A stretch of DNA of 64,000 nt from Pseudophaeobacter sp965641885 (GTDB lineage: Bacteria; Pseudomonadota; Alphaproteobacteria; Rhodobacterales; Rhodobacteraceae), in assembly GCA_965641885.1 (NCBI GenBank), contig OZ282574.1, forward strand, positions 2,542,001 through 2,606,000, written 5' to 3'. A program made the position numbers and the translations under genes. Below the pieces are notes generated by a model. The model was not told the DNA's origin, did not search any database, and saw only the letters and a program-made list of their open reading frames with translations. Shown in pieces: positions 17,972-25,049 of the stretch; the stretch's first letter is position 1, and every line of letters begins with the position of its first letter.

Positions 17972-18661
17972 ATGGAAATGGGAAAAGTGACAACCACACA
18001 AAAAGGTGTTGGTACGCCAATGAGCCTGCGTGTCCTTGTCTTGGATGACAGCGAGTTCGACAGGACCAGATTGCAACGGCTGATATCGAAGCTTGAGCCA
18101 AACACCGAGGTCGTTTCTTGTTCAAATATTGAGGAATTCAAAAAAGAACTGGAACACGGCTACATCGACATCTGTTTGATTGATCACCATCTGGGTGAAG
18201 CGACCGGCCTGGACGCTTTGGAAATGGCAAGGCTGCAGGATGGCATTGGCCATATACCAATGATCATGATTTCTGGACAAGAAAACACCGAAACCATCGT
18301 TGAATCGATGCGCGCAGGATGTGCGAGCTTTCTGGGAAAGGATGGCCTGACCGTCGAGAAACTGCGCGATGTCATTTACAAATCCCTGTCAGAGAGCTTT
18401 TCTTCGGAAGAGTTTGGCGAAGAGGTCATGCGCGCCACCAATAATGTGATTGGCGCATTTTCCAAAGGCTGTGTCACGGAGCTGCAGCCACGTCTGCGCC
18501 GTGTGTTTAAGCAAGCCGAGTTTATCCGGTCCTGCCATGCGCACAAACTCTTGCCTTCGCCTGAGGCTCTGGATGAAATCGAAAAACATTGCCTGATGAT
18601 CTGGCGCTTTTTTGATGAGGTTGAGCACTATAGCGAAGGCCTTGATAAGACAAAGCACTAG
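17972..18661 (+). CDS. Response regulator with C-terminal helical extension
   Basis: A 229-residue protein. The receiver domain (about 17-140) has LVLDDSEFDR, the phospho-acceptor in LIDHH, MISGQ and the Lys in FLGKDG. About 90 further residues, predicted helical and ending DEVEHYSEGLDKTKH, match no output domain known to me; no helix-turn-helix is visible. The start has a GGGG ribosome binding site ~8 bases upstream; an in-frame ATG at 18020 (MSLRVLVLDD) is the alternative. It is likely the partner of the soluble kinase gene just before it. Confidence 0.85.
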   Translation: MEMGKVTTTQKGVGTPMSLRVLVLDDSEFDRTRLQRLISKLEPNTEVVSCSNIEEFKKELEHGYIDICLIDHHLGEATGLDALEMARLQDGIGHIPMIMISGQENTETIVESMRAGCASFLGKDGLTVEKLRDVIYKSLSESFSSEEFGEEVMRATNNVIGAFSKGCVTELQPRLRRVFKQAEFIRSCHAHKLLPSPEALDEIEKHCLMIWRFFDEVEHYSEGLDKTKH

Positions 18662-18667
18662 GTATTT

Positions 18668-18688
18668 GCTCCCAAGGCTTGAGGGAGC
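18668..18688 (+). terminator. Hairpin after the receiver gene
   Basis: GCTCCC and GGGAGC with an inner CAAG/CTTG pairing form a stem-loop 7 bases after the stop codon. No T-run follows, so it may be a weak terminator or a 3' end stabiliser. Confidence 0.4.
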
Positions 18689-18758
18689 GATGCTTTCCCG
18701 AGACTAGATGCTTTCTCGGGACTGGAACTTCCTCGGGACTGGAACTTCCTCGGGACTG
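18689..18758 (+). repeat. Four tandem units of 17-18 bp
   Basis: Units begin at 18689, 18707, 18725 and 18742. The last two are identical (GAACTTCCTCGGGACTG); the first two are 18-bp variants starting GATGCTTTC. The gradient of divergence suggests stepwise tandem duplication. Confidence 0.8.
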
Positions 18759-18966
18759 GACGGAGGCACATTGGGACAATCTCGTCACAGGGGTGCCGCT
18801 CCTGCCCCCCGCTGTCAGTCACCGGGCGTTAGCTTGCACAGCAAACCATGAGAGACCCGGTATTGGATGCTGATACATCCTTTCCGGGCCGGTGCGCTAT
18901 GCGTGAACGAAACGTGCTGGCTTCAATTGCCGCAGGTCGCCTGCCCCATCACACGGGCGGTAATCG

Positions 18967-19050
18967 CACAGGCCGGAATCTCACAGGCCGGAATCTCACA
19001 GGCCGGAATCTCACAGGCCGGAATCTCACAGGCAATAGTGTCACACAGGC
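18967..19050 (+). repeat. 15-bp tandem array with CACAGG core
   Basis: CACAGGCCGGAATCT is repeated exactly at 18967, 18982, 18997 and 19012, followed by a diverged copy at 19027 and another core at 19044. The period is a multiple of three, so open frames cross it, but none has a convincing start context. Confidence 0.9.
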
Positions 19051-19200
19051 AATATCGGGTAACCGGTCTCAAAAGCATGCGGAGCAACGCAATAGCATAT
19101 GTTTGATGCTACAGAAAAACCACGCTTGGCACATGAAAATGGAACATGCCCCGCACCAAAACCAGATGATGTTTCTCAGAGATATCAGCTTGATGTCCAA

Positions 19201-19219
19201 AGGGTGCAATTTGCACCTT
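19201..19219. promoter_or_regulatory. Inverted repeat GGTGCAA-T-TTGCACC
   Basis: A perfect 7-bp palindrome with a one-base centre, extended by weaker pairing. It is ~470 bases upstream of the gapR start, on the far side of the gapR 3' end, so its target is unclear. Confidence 0.4.
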
Positions 19220-19398
19220 GAGCATCAGAACCCTGGGCTTTAGCACCCAGCATCAAAGGGATCACACATTGAAATGTGCCGCGGATGCCAGCGTCACGAA
19301 CAACATGTTTTCGTCACAAATCGGGCGCTGCGCAAGATATATAAGCCCTGCACAACGCCCTAATTTTCAAACCTACAAATCAAAGCCTTAAGCTCAGA

Positions 19399-19689
19399 TT
19401 ACGCCATTCCAAGCGCTTCTTTGTACATTTCCAAAACCGCCTCTTCTTCGGCGATATCATCCTTGTCACGCTTGCGCAGGGCAATCACTTTGCGGATCAC
19501 CTTGGTGTCATAGCCACGCGATTTTGCTTCGGCCATGACCTCTTTTTGCTGCTCGGCGATGTCTTTCTTTTCCGTGTCCAGGCGCTCGAAACGCTCAATA
19601 AACTGCCGCAATTCGCCGGCTGTTACACGGTAGTTTTCGCTTTTTTCGTCTTCGGTCAGATCCATATCCGGCTCCGTCTGCACAAGCAT
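19399..19689 (-). CDS. gapR: GapR-family nucleoid-associated DNA-binding protein (DUF2312)
   Basis: A 96-residue protein. The core TAGELRQFIERFERLDTEKK, then EVMAEAKSRGYDTKVIRKVI and a closing EEEAVLEMYKEALG match the DUF2312/UPF0335 family, named GapR in Caulobacter, where it binds over-twisted AT-rich DNA and aids replication and chromosome segregation. The protein is short, charged and helical as expected. An internal ATG eight codons in is an alternative start. It stands alone, with repeat-rich DNA downstream. Confidence 0.93.
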   Translation of the reverse strand: MLVQTEPDMDLTEDEKSENYRVTAGELRQFIERFERLDTEKKDIAEQQKEVMAEAKSRGYDTKVIRKVIALRKRDKDDIAEEEAVLEMYKEALGMA

Positions 19690-20038
19690 TTAGCTGCTGT
19701 CATGTGATAGTGGTTGGGGCAAGGGGATAGCGACAGTGTGGCGCCATCGCAAGACTTGAAAACCGCTTCACGCGATATCTCATCTTCACGCCCTCCCTTT
19801 ATGCCCCCCCTTGCAGCCAAAAGACTGAGCACCGCCCGTAAAATGGTCCACGTCGAAAGGAGGTGCCGAGCTGGCCCCTGGCCCATCTCGATGCTGACCT
19901 CTGGTTTGCTAGATTTGTTCAGGAGCACAGGGTTCCTTGCCTGGCAGCGTAGCGCTGAAAGAGCCTGCAAGCGCGACTTGTGCCTGCAAGCGCAATCCGC
20001 TAGGCGCAGAGCAGCGCAATTCTCACAGGAGCCCTGCT
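19690..20038. other. 349-base spacer without supported gene
   Basis: Between gapR and the small membrane protein gene. A GAAAGGAGG purine-rich motif occurs near 19855, but no open frame with a recognisable product follows it. Promoters for both flanking genes probably lie here. Confidence 0.4.
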
Positions 20039-20257
20039 ATGTTTGATATTCTTGTCTGGGCCGGAGCCGCCCTCTCGGTTGCAGGTCTGATTGGTCTGTT
20101 CTGGTGCATTCTCTACGTCATCAAAGCGCGACGCAAAGAGCTGGACGACGAGGCGCTGCGCGCTGTCGTGCAGTCGGTATTGCCCTATAATCTGGGTGCC
20201 CTGTTTCTTTCGGTCATTGGTTTGATGCTGGTGATGACCGGTATTTTTCTCGGCTAA
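20039..20257 (+). CDS. Small two-span membrane protein, 72 aa
   Basis: Starts MFDILVWAGAALSVAGLIGL with a ribosome binding site CAGGAG about 8 bases upstream. Two hydrophobic segments (about 4-26 and 49-70) enclose a charged loop with KARRKELDDEALR. Function unknown; the family is not recognised. It stands alone on the plus strand. Confidence 0.75.
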   Translation: MFDILVWAGAALSVAGLIGLFWCILYVIKARRKELDDEALRAVVQSVLPYNLGALFLSVIGLMLVMTGIFLG

Positions 20258-20504
20258 TTCCACATCCCGGACATCAGCCGCAACGCGCTGCCGGGCGACG
20301 ACGCGCCCCGCTCCGCTCATGCTCCCAGTCACACCCAGTCAGTCACCACTGATTTCTGGTGCACCGACGTTTCTGCCCCATCCGGTTTCTGGCACAAAGT
20401 TCTTAAGCCCCGTCATGATGCTCCTGGACCGTGAGTAGCTGTCCTGAACCTAAACCGGACCTGTCCTGACCGCCGACTGTGCCTAGGCGCTGGCTGGTGC
20501 GTCT

Positions 20505-20738
20505 TTAAACTGGCATATTGTCAAACTGGCTTTCGAGATCCTGCTCACAAAGCTCTTCATCCAGCTGTCGCAATCTGCGCGACACGGGGATACCCTCAAT
20601 TCGCAGATGACTGAGCAAGCGTGAAAATTCGGGGCGCAAAGAAAGCCGCGACTCGCCGCGTTCCTTGCCTATCTTGATCGCCAATTGCTCTGCGCGTTGC
20701 AGGACTTCACGACTGGTCGTCTGTCCGGTACTGGTCAT
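20505..20738 (-). CDS. Hypothetical protein, 77 aa
   Basis: A small, charged, probably helical protein starting MTSTGQTTSREVLQRAEQLA. The start at 20738 is set by a strong ribosome binding site (GGGGAGGAG) just upstream; a longer in-frame reading has none. No domain recognised and no obvious partner. Confidence 0.65.
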   Translation of the reverse strand: MTSTGQTTSREVLQRAEQLAIKIGKERGESRLSLRPEFSRLLSHLRIEGIPVSRRLRQLDEELCEQDLESQFDNMPV

Positions 20739-21053
20739 CTGAATACTCCTCCCCTGAGTTCGGCCCTTCCCAGCGGCACCCGCCGAAAACACCTCTTTTA
20801 CAGATACATCTTGTTTATACCCCGTCTGCGAGCGCAGGATCATGGAAAAATCCGTAAAAACTCAACCCTGCACTGATGCGATGGCTATAATACTCCGCCC
20901 AGCCGATCACCTTAAGATAAGTCAAATCGACAGCTCACAACACCAGCTAAAAACACTGAGGCCAAAATCTTAGCCTGGAATTGAACCCTGCCACTTGAAA
21001 CATATTCTGAAATTTGTATATATCAATCGAAACGATAAAGGAGCGCCCAAGAA
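20739..21053. promoter_or_regulatory. Divergent intergenic region before the persulfide operon
   Basis: About 315 bases, AT-rich near 20995-21040. It carries an ATTC-N8-GTAT near-match to the sox operators at 21004-21019 and a strong ribosome binding site (AAAGGAG) at 21037-21043 before the operon start. No gene is supported in it. Confidence 0.5.
21004..21019. promoter_or_regulatory. Degenerate ATTC-N8-GAAT operator candidate
   Basis: ATTC, eight bases, GTAT: seven of eight fixed positions match the motif seen perfectly at three sox promoters. It lies 35 bases upstream of the persulfide operon start, a position suited to repression. Binding by SoxR is inferred. Confidence 0.4.
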
Positions 21054-21917
21054 ATGCACCCCACTGTCAAAGCCTTTTTCGACCAGGCCACCAATACGGT
21101 GTCCTATGTTGTGCGCGATCCCAATGGGTCCGCCTGCGCCGTTATCGATTCCGTACTGGATTTTGACCATGCGTCAGGACGGACTGACACGACATCAGCA
21201 GATGCAGTCATCGCATGGATCAAGGCCGAAGGATTAAACTGCGCCTGGATCCTGGAAAGCCATGTACACGCAGATCACCTGTCAGCAGCCCCCTATGTGC
21301 AGGAGCATCTGGGCGGCAAGATTGGCATAGGGGCCAATATCACCCTGGTCCAGGACACCTTCGGCAAGGTCTTCAACGAAGGCACCGCTTTTCAGCGTGA
21401 TGGCAGCCAGTTTGACGCCCTGTTCAAAGAGGGTGACAGCTTTATGATCGGCCAGCTGCGCGGCGAGGTAATGCATACGCCGGGCCATACCCCTGCCTGT
21501 CTCACCTATGTCATTGGCGATGCGGCCTTTGTCGGTGACACTCTGTTTATGCCCGATTTTGGCACCGCGCGCTGCGATTTCCCCGGTGGATCATCCGAGG
21601 ATCTCTACTGGTCGATCCAGAAAATCCTCGCCCTGCCAGAGGAAACCCGCATTTTTGTCGGCCATGACTACAAGGCCCCCGGACGCGATGACTACGCCTG
21701 GGAAACCACGGTTGGAGAGCAAAAGGCGCTCAACGTTCACATCGGCGAAGGTCGCCCGCTGGAAGAGTTTACCAGCATGCGGGACGCGCGTGATGCGACC
21801 CTGGGGATGCCGCGCCTGATCCTGCCTTCTTTGCAGGTCAATATGCGCGCAGGTCAGATGCCGGAACCCGATGAAAAGGGCGATGTCTTCCTCAAGATTC
21901 CGGTAAACAAGATCTAA
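21054..21917 (+). CDS. MBL-fold persulfide dioxygenase-like protein (ETHE1/Blh type)
   Basis: A 287-residue metallo-beta-lactamase-fold enzyme. HVHADH (70-75), the His in HTPGH (about 145), Asp in GDTLFMPDFG (about 162) and His in VGHDY (about 204) give the mononuclear metal site, and PDFGTARCDFPGG is typical of the ETHE1/Blh branch. These enzymes oxidise glutathione or other low-molecular-weight persulfides to sulfite. It is the first gene of an operon with two YeeE/YedE halves and a DUF442 protein, the gene set seen with BigR-type regulators. The start has a clear AAAGGAG site. Confidence 0.85.
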   Translation: MHPTVKAFFDQATNTVSYVVRDPNGSACAVIDSVLDFDHASGRTDTTSADAVIAWIKAEGLNCAWILESHVHADHLSAAPYVQEHLGGKIGIGANITLVQDTFGKVFNEGTAFQRDGSQFDALFKEGDSFMIGQLRGEVMHTPGHTPACLTYVIGDAAFVGDTLFMPDFGTARCDFPGGSSEDLYWSIQKILALPEETRIFVGHDYKAPGRDDYAWETTVGEQKALNVHIGEGRPLEEFTSMRDARDATLGMPRLILPSLQVNMRAGQMPEPDEKGDVFLKIPVNKI

Positions 21918-22040
21918 CGCCCCGGATTGCCCGGGCCAGCTCTGGCCAACAGGCAAATTTGACGGGCTCACTCAATTACTTAATCGCTCTCGGGCCAAGG
22001 CCCCAGGCGACAGCTAACAACAAGACAAGGACGCGCGACA

Positions 22041-22469
22041 ATGGAAATGGATTGGATCTGGGGGCTTATCGGCGGTGGGCTCATCGGGCTTGGAGGCGCG
22101 GTTTTCCTGCTGGGAAATGGCCGCATCATGGGCGCCAGCGGCATCATTGGCGGGTTGGTCGATGGCTCCGGCTGGCACGATGCGGCGGAACGTCTGATTT
22201 TCCTGGCGGGCGTCATTGTCGTACCGATCCTTCTCTTGCCCTTTTACAAGGACGGAGTTGACACCCATGCGACCTCGAATATCGCCGTTCTGATTGCAGC
22301 CGGGGTCTTGGTCGGCCTCGGCACCAGAATAGCCAATGGCTGCACCTCTGGTCATGGCGTCTGCGGCATCTCGCGCCTGTCCCTGCGCGGCATCGTGGCC
22401 ACCGTGTTCTATATCCTCGCAGGCGGCCTCACGATCGTTCTGTTTCGCCATATTCTGGGAGTGATCTGA
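22041..22469 (+). CDS. YeeE/YedE-family transporter, first half
   Basis: A 142-residue membrane protein with about four spans. The conserved ANGCTSGHGVCGISRLS motif carries the cysteines used in thiosulfate or sulfur-compound uptake by YeeE (TsuA)-type channels. It is half the length of the fused permease at 58554-59612. Its stop overlaps the start of the second half as TGATG, so the two are made together and probably assemble into one transporter. Confidence 0.88.
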   Translation: MEMDWIWGLIGGGLIGLGGAVFLLGNGRIMGASGIIGGLVDGSGWHDAAERLIFLAGVIVVPILLLPFYKDGVDTHATSNIAVLIAAGVLVGLGTRIANGCTSGHGVCGISRLSLRGIVATVFYILAGGLTIVLFRHILGVI

Positions 22470-22903
22470 TGCAGCGTTTGTTTCTCTCTCTGCTTTCGGG
22501 CGGATTGTTTGGCGCCGGGCTTTTTGTCTCGGGTATGACCGACACCACCAAGGTGCAGGGCTGGCTTGACGTCTTTGGCAACTGGGATCCGACCCTTGCC
22601 TTTGTTATGGGCGGTGCCATTGTGCCGATGTTTGTGGCCTGGCGCCTGACCAAGGGACGGCGACCGCTGGTTGGCGGCGACTTTCCTGCAGAACCGCGCC
22701 CCGAGATGGATCACCGCCTTATTGCCGGCTCTGTTCTGTTTGGCATGGGATGGGGGCTGGCCGGGCTGTGCCCAGGCCCTGCGGTGGCGTCTCTCAGCTA
22801 CAATGGTGTGGCCGGTTTCATATTTGTAGGCGCGATGCTTTTTGGCATGCTTGTGGCACCAAAAGCAGGACGGCAACTAGACTGGCTGGCAGCAAGGGTT
22901 TAA
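22469..22903 (+). CDS. YeeE/YedE-family transporter, second half (DUF6691 type)
   Basis: A 144-residue membrane protein with about four spans: FGAGLFVSGMTDTTKVQGWLD near the N terminus and GLAGLCPGPAVASL near the C terminus, the latter holding the conserved Cys. It is coupled by a TGATG overlap to the first half. Together they would bring a reduced sulfur compound into the cell for the persulfide dioxygenase-like enzyme upstream. Confidence 0.88.
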   Translation: MQRLFLSLLSGGLFGAGLFVSGMTDTTKVQGWLDVFGNWDPTLAFVMGGAIVPMFVAWRLTKGRRPLVGGDFPAEPRPEMDHRLIAGSVLFGMGWGLAGLCPGPAVASLSYNGVAGFIFVGAMLFGMLVAPKAGRQLDWLAARV

Positions 22904-22912
22904 GAGCGCACT

Positions 22913-23338
22913 ATGGATGCACGAGTGATTACACCCCGCTACGCCGTCTCGCCGCAAATCTCGGCTGAAGACATGCCCGCTATTGTTGCCGCTGGCTTCA
23001 AGACGGTGATCTGCAATCGCCCTGATGCTGAGGTTCCCCCCAGCCATCAGGCCGCCGCTATTCGGGCCGCAGCCGAAGACGCCGGGCTGGCCTTTCACGA
23101 GCTGCCCCTGACCCATCAGACCATGACTCCTGACAATGTCGCCAAGCAGCGCGCATTCTACGAGGGAAGTTCCGGTCCGGTTCTGGCCTATTGTGCTTCG
23201 GGCACCCGCAGTTCTGTCATCTGGTCCCTGGGGGTTGCCACCGAGATGAGCGCCGACGAAATATTGGGTAAAACCAGTGCTGCGGGCTATCCGCTTGACG
23301 GATTGCGCCCAACGCTGGAGGCCCTTGCTGGCAACTAA
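22913..23338 (+). CDS. DUF442/TIGR01244-family sulfur transferase
   Basis: A 141-residue protein with a phosphatase-like fold. The catalytic loop reads YCASGTRSS, where the Cys would carry the persulfide. ISAEDMPAIVAAGFKTVICNRPDAE is the family N-terminal signature. In Xylella and Agrobacterium the same domain is fused to the metallo-beta-lactamase enzyme as Blh; here the two are separate genes in one operon. A terminator follows 53 bases after the stop. Confidence 0.88.
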   Translation: MDARVITPRYAVSPQISAEDMPAIVAAGFKTVICNRPDAEVPPSHQAAAIRAAAEDAGLAFHELPLTHQTMTPDNVAKQRAFYEGSSGPVLAYCASGTRSSVIWSLGVATEMSADEILGKTSAAGYPLDGLRPTLEALAGN

Positions 23339-23390
23339 TTGCGGATCTGAAAGAACTGCTGCTGCCTTTTGATTTTTTGAGACAAAAAAG

Positions 23391-23420
23391 ATCCCAGTCC
23401 CAAAAGGGCTGGGATTTTTC
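23391..23420 (+). terminator. Rho-independent terminator of the persulfide operon
   Basis: ATCCCAG-T-CCC pairs with GGGCTGGGAT around a short A-rich loop and is followed by TTTTTCG. It is also preceded by A-rich DNA, so it could work in both directions. Confidence 0.85.
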
Positions 23421-23426
23421 GTGAGC

Positions 23427-23481
23427 GCCTGACAAGTGCCTGACATCCGCCTGACATCCGCAGTCAGAGTGCAGTCAAAAC
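23427..23481 (+). repeat. Five consecutive 11-bp units
   Basis: Units start at 23427, 23438, 23449, 23460 and 23471. The first three share GCCTGACA; the last two share GCAGTCA. The array begins right after the terminator and lies in the gap before the convergent FliM/FliN-like gene. Confidence 0.75.
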
Positions 23482-23622
23482 CAGGCGGAGATCATCAAAA
23501 AGACTGCGCCGCACAACCAGAGGAAGACGGCCGTCTGGCCGCTGCGGGAATTTCTAAAGGCCGGTGGTCAAGTAAAGCGCCATTTGGAACCTCGCCTGGC
23601 GCCTCGACACACAGGTCTTTCG

Positions 23623-24981
23623 TCACAATCCCTGTGCAGAATCACCTTCGAGGCCTGCAAGTTTCGAGATCTCGGCTGCAGCATCATCAGGGTTAAACTG
23701 GTCCATAGCATCCCCTAAGCCAGGGAAATCCCCCATTGGTGCGGCATCAAGTCCAAGGTCAGCCCCCAGATCCGCGCCCAGATCACCACCAAGGCCGCCG
23801 CCAAAGTCACCCAGGTCGCCGCCTAATCCTGCCGGATCAAAGTCGCCACCAAGGCCTGCCGGATCCAGATCGCCTCCCAATCCTGCCGGATCGAGATCAC
23901 CGCCAAGGCCGCCCATATCAAGAGCGCCAGGCCCGCCAAACCCCATGCCGTCATCCAGCGGGTCCTGCAGATCCTCCGCCGCAATACCAAGCGAGAGCGG
24001 CGCCGGCTCATCCATCAATGACAACGCAGGGGCTGCGTCGCCGCCAACACCGTCTGCAAAGCCACCGCTCATATCCATGAGGTCGGGCTGTTGGTCGTGC
24101 TTTCGTTCGTTCAATCGCACGGCGCGAGAGCCATTCAGTTGCCCCAAACGTCCCTTGGCAATCATCTGCCCACCAATGCTGATCAGGTCCGTCTCATAGA
24201 GAAACGCCTGATCCAGAGGCAAAATTCCACCGACCTTGAGAGCTGAGAACTCATTCAGTGGCACGCGCACCTTGCACAGAACCGCTGATAGTTCGGCCCG
24301 CATAGCCCCCATGCCACTTGCCAGAGACGGGCCCGGAGGGGAGCCGCTCAAGCCAAGCTCTTCGGCGGTGGGTTCCGGCAGAATGAGGTTCAAAACGCCC
24401 TGCATGGCGCCAATTGCCAGGTCAACATTGAGCGTGATCAGCCGGTAATCCTCGGCTTCCAGACCCAGAACCAGTGAGCGCACATCCTCGATCTGAGCGC
24501 CATAGCGATAGCCCGAAAAGATCACCTGATCCTTATGCCCGGCCAGCATTGCGACAACTTTGCCAAAGGCCTTTTCCAGGAACTCGGCCGTCATCGCCGC
24601 ATCAGTTGGCGTGTAGTGCCGCTCTGAGGGGGCTTTGCCCATGATTTGCCCGATGGTCTGTTTTTGGATCAGGGCTGTCACCAGTGCTGCATCCATCGTC
24701 ACCGCACCAATGCGGCCACCCGGCCCATCCAGAACCACCAGAAGATGCTTGTCCGAAAGCGCGGCGACCAAATCTTCGGGGGATCGGTTGAACTGTCGTG
24801 CTGCCAGCACTGCCAGCGGCAAATCGCATTGTTCAGAGGCTGCACGTGCCAGAGACCGACGCAGAGCTTTGAGCGTCAAGGATCCGTTGAGGCCCGGAGC
24901 CCCATCCTTTGACGCCGCAAGTTTGCGAGCGAGTGCACCCGACCCACCGCCTCCGGCCTTCTCAATATTTGCTTCAGACAT
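23623..24981 (-). CDS. FliM/FliN-like SpoA-domain protein with Gly/Asp-rich tail
   Basis: A 452-residue protein. Residues ~30-225 resemble a FliM-type middle domain (NLILPEP at about 218) and ~235-300 are a SpoA surface-presentation domain: VLCKVRVPLNEFSALKVGGILPL then GQMIAKGRLGQLNGSRAVRL. From ~340 to 425 the chain is a low-complexity repeat of Gly, Leu and Asp (GGDLDPAGL units). Flagellar switch proteins bind phospho-CheY and set motor direction. No other flagellar gene is in the window, so this is an orphan copy. It starts 68 bases after the transporter-fused kinase gene and may be on the same transcript. Confidence 0.8.
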   Translation of the reverse strand: MSEANIEKAGGGGSGALARKLAASKDGAPGLNGSLTLKALRRSLARAASEQCDLPLAVLAARQFNRSPEDLVAALSDKHLLVVLDGPGGRIGAVTMDAALVTALIQKQTIGQIMGKAPSERHYTPTDAAMTAEFLEKAFGKVVAMLAGHKDQVIFSGYRYGAQIEDVRSLVLGLEAEDYRLITLNVDLAIGAMQGVLNLILPEPTAEELGLSGSPPGPSLASGMGAMRAELSAVLCKVRVPLNEFSALKVGGILPLDQAFLYETDLISIGGQMIAKGRLGQLNGSRAVRLNERKHDQQPDLMDMSGGFADGVGGDAAPALSLMDEPAPLSLGIAAEDLQDPLDDGMGFGGPGALDMGGLGGDLDPAGLGGDLDPAGLGGDFDPAGLGGDLGDFGGGLGGDLGADLGADLGLDAAPMGDFPGLGDAMDQFNPDDAAAEISKLAGLEGDSAQGL

Positions 24982-25049
24982 CAGTCAGCAACCTGCACGT
25001 TTCGCGCTCCCTTTTTAATTGTCTTAACGACCGTTCGTTACCAAGATAT

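Larger units (their letters stand above)
18662..19398. other. 737-base non-coding stretch rich in repeats
   Basis: Between the receiver gene and gapR there is no supported gene. It contains a hairpin (18668-18688), a four-unit 17-18 bp array (18689-18758), a five- to six-unit 15-bp array (18967-19050), an inverted repeat at 19201-19219 and a CTGGG/CCCAG hairpin at 19233-19250. Open frames exist across the arrays but their products are only the repeat read in phase. Confidence 0.6.

Noticed and set aside
18967..19050. CRISPR array
   Set aside because: Units are 15 bp with no spacers between them, and there are no cas genes in the window.
18848..19243. Open frame across the 15-bp array, product with repeated GRNLT
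   Set aside because: The repeat is open in more than one frame because the unit is a multiple of three; there is no ribosome binding site, no domain, and codon use is unlike real genes. The pentapeptide look comes from the DNA period.
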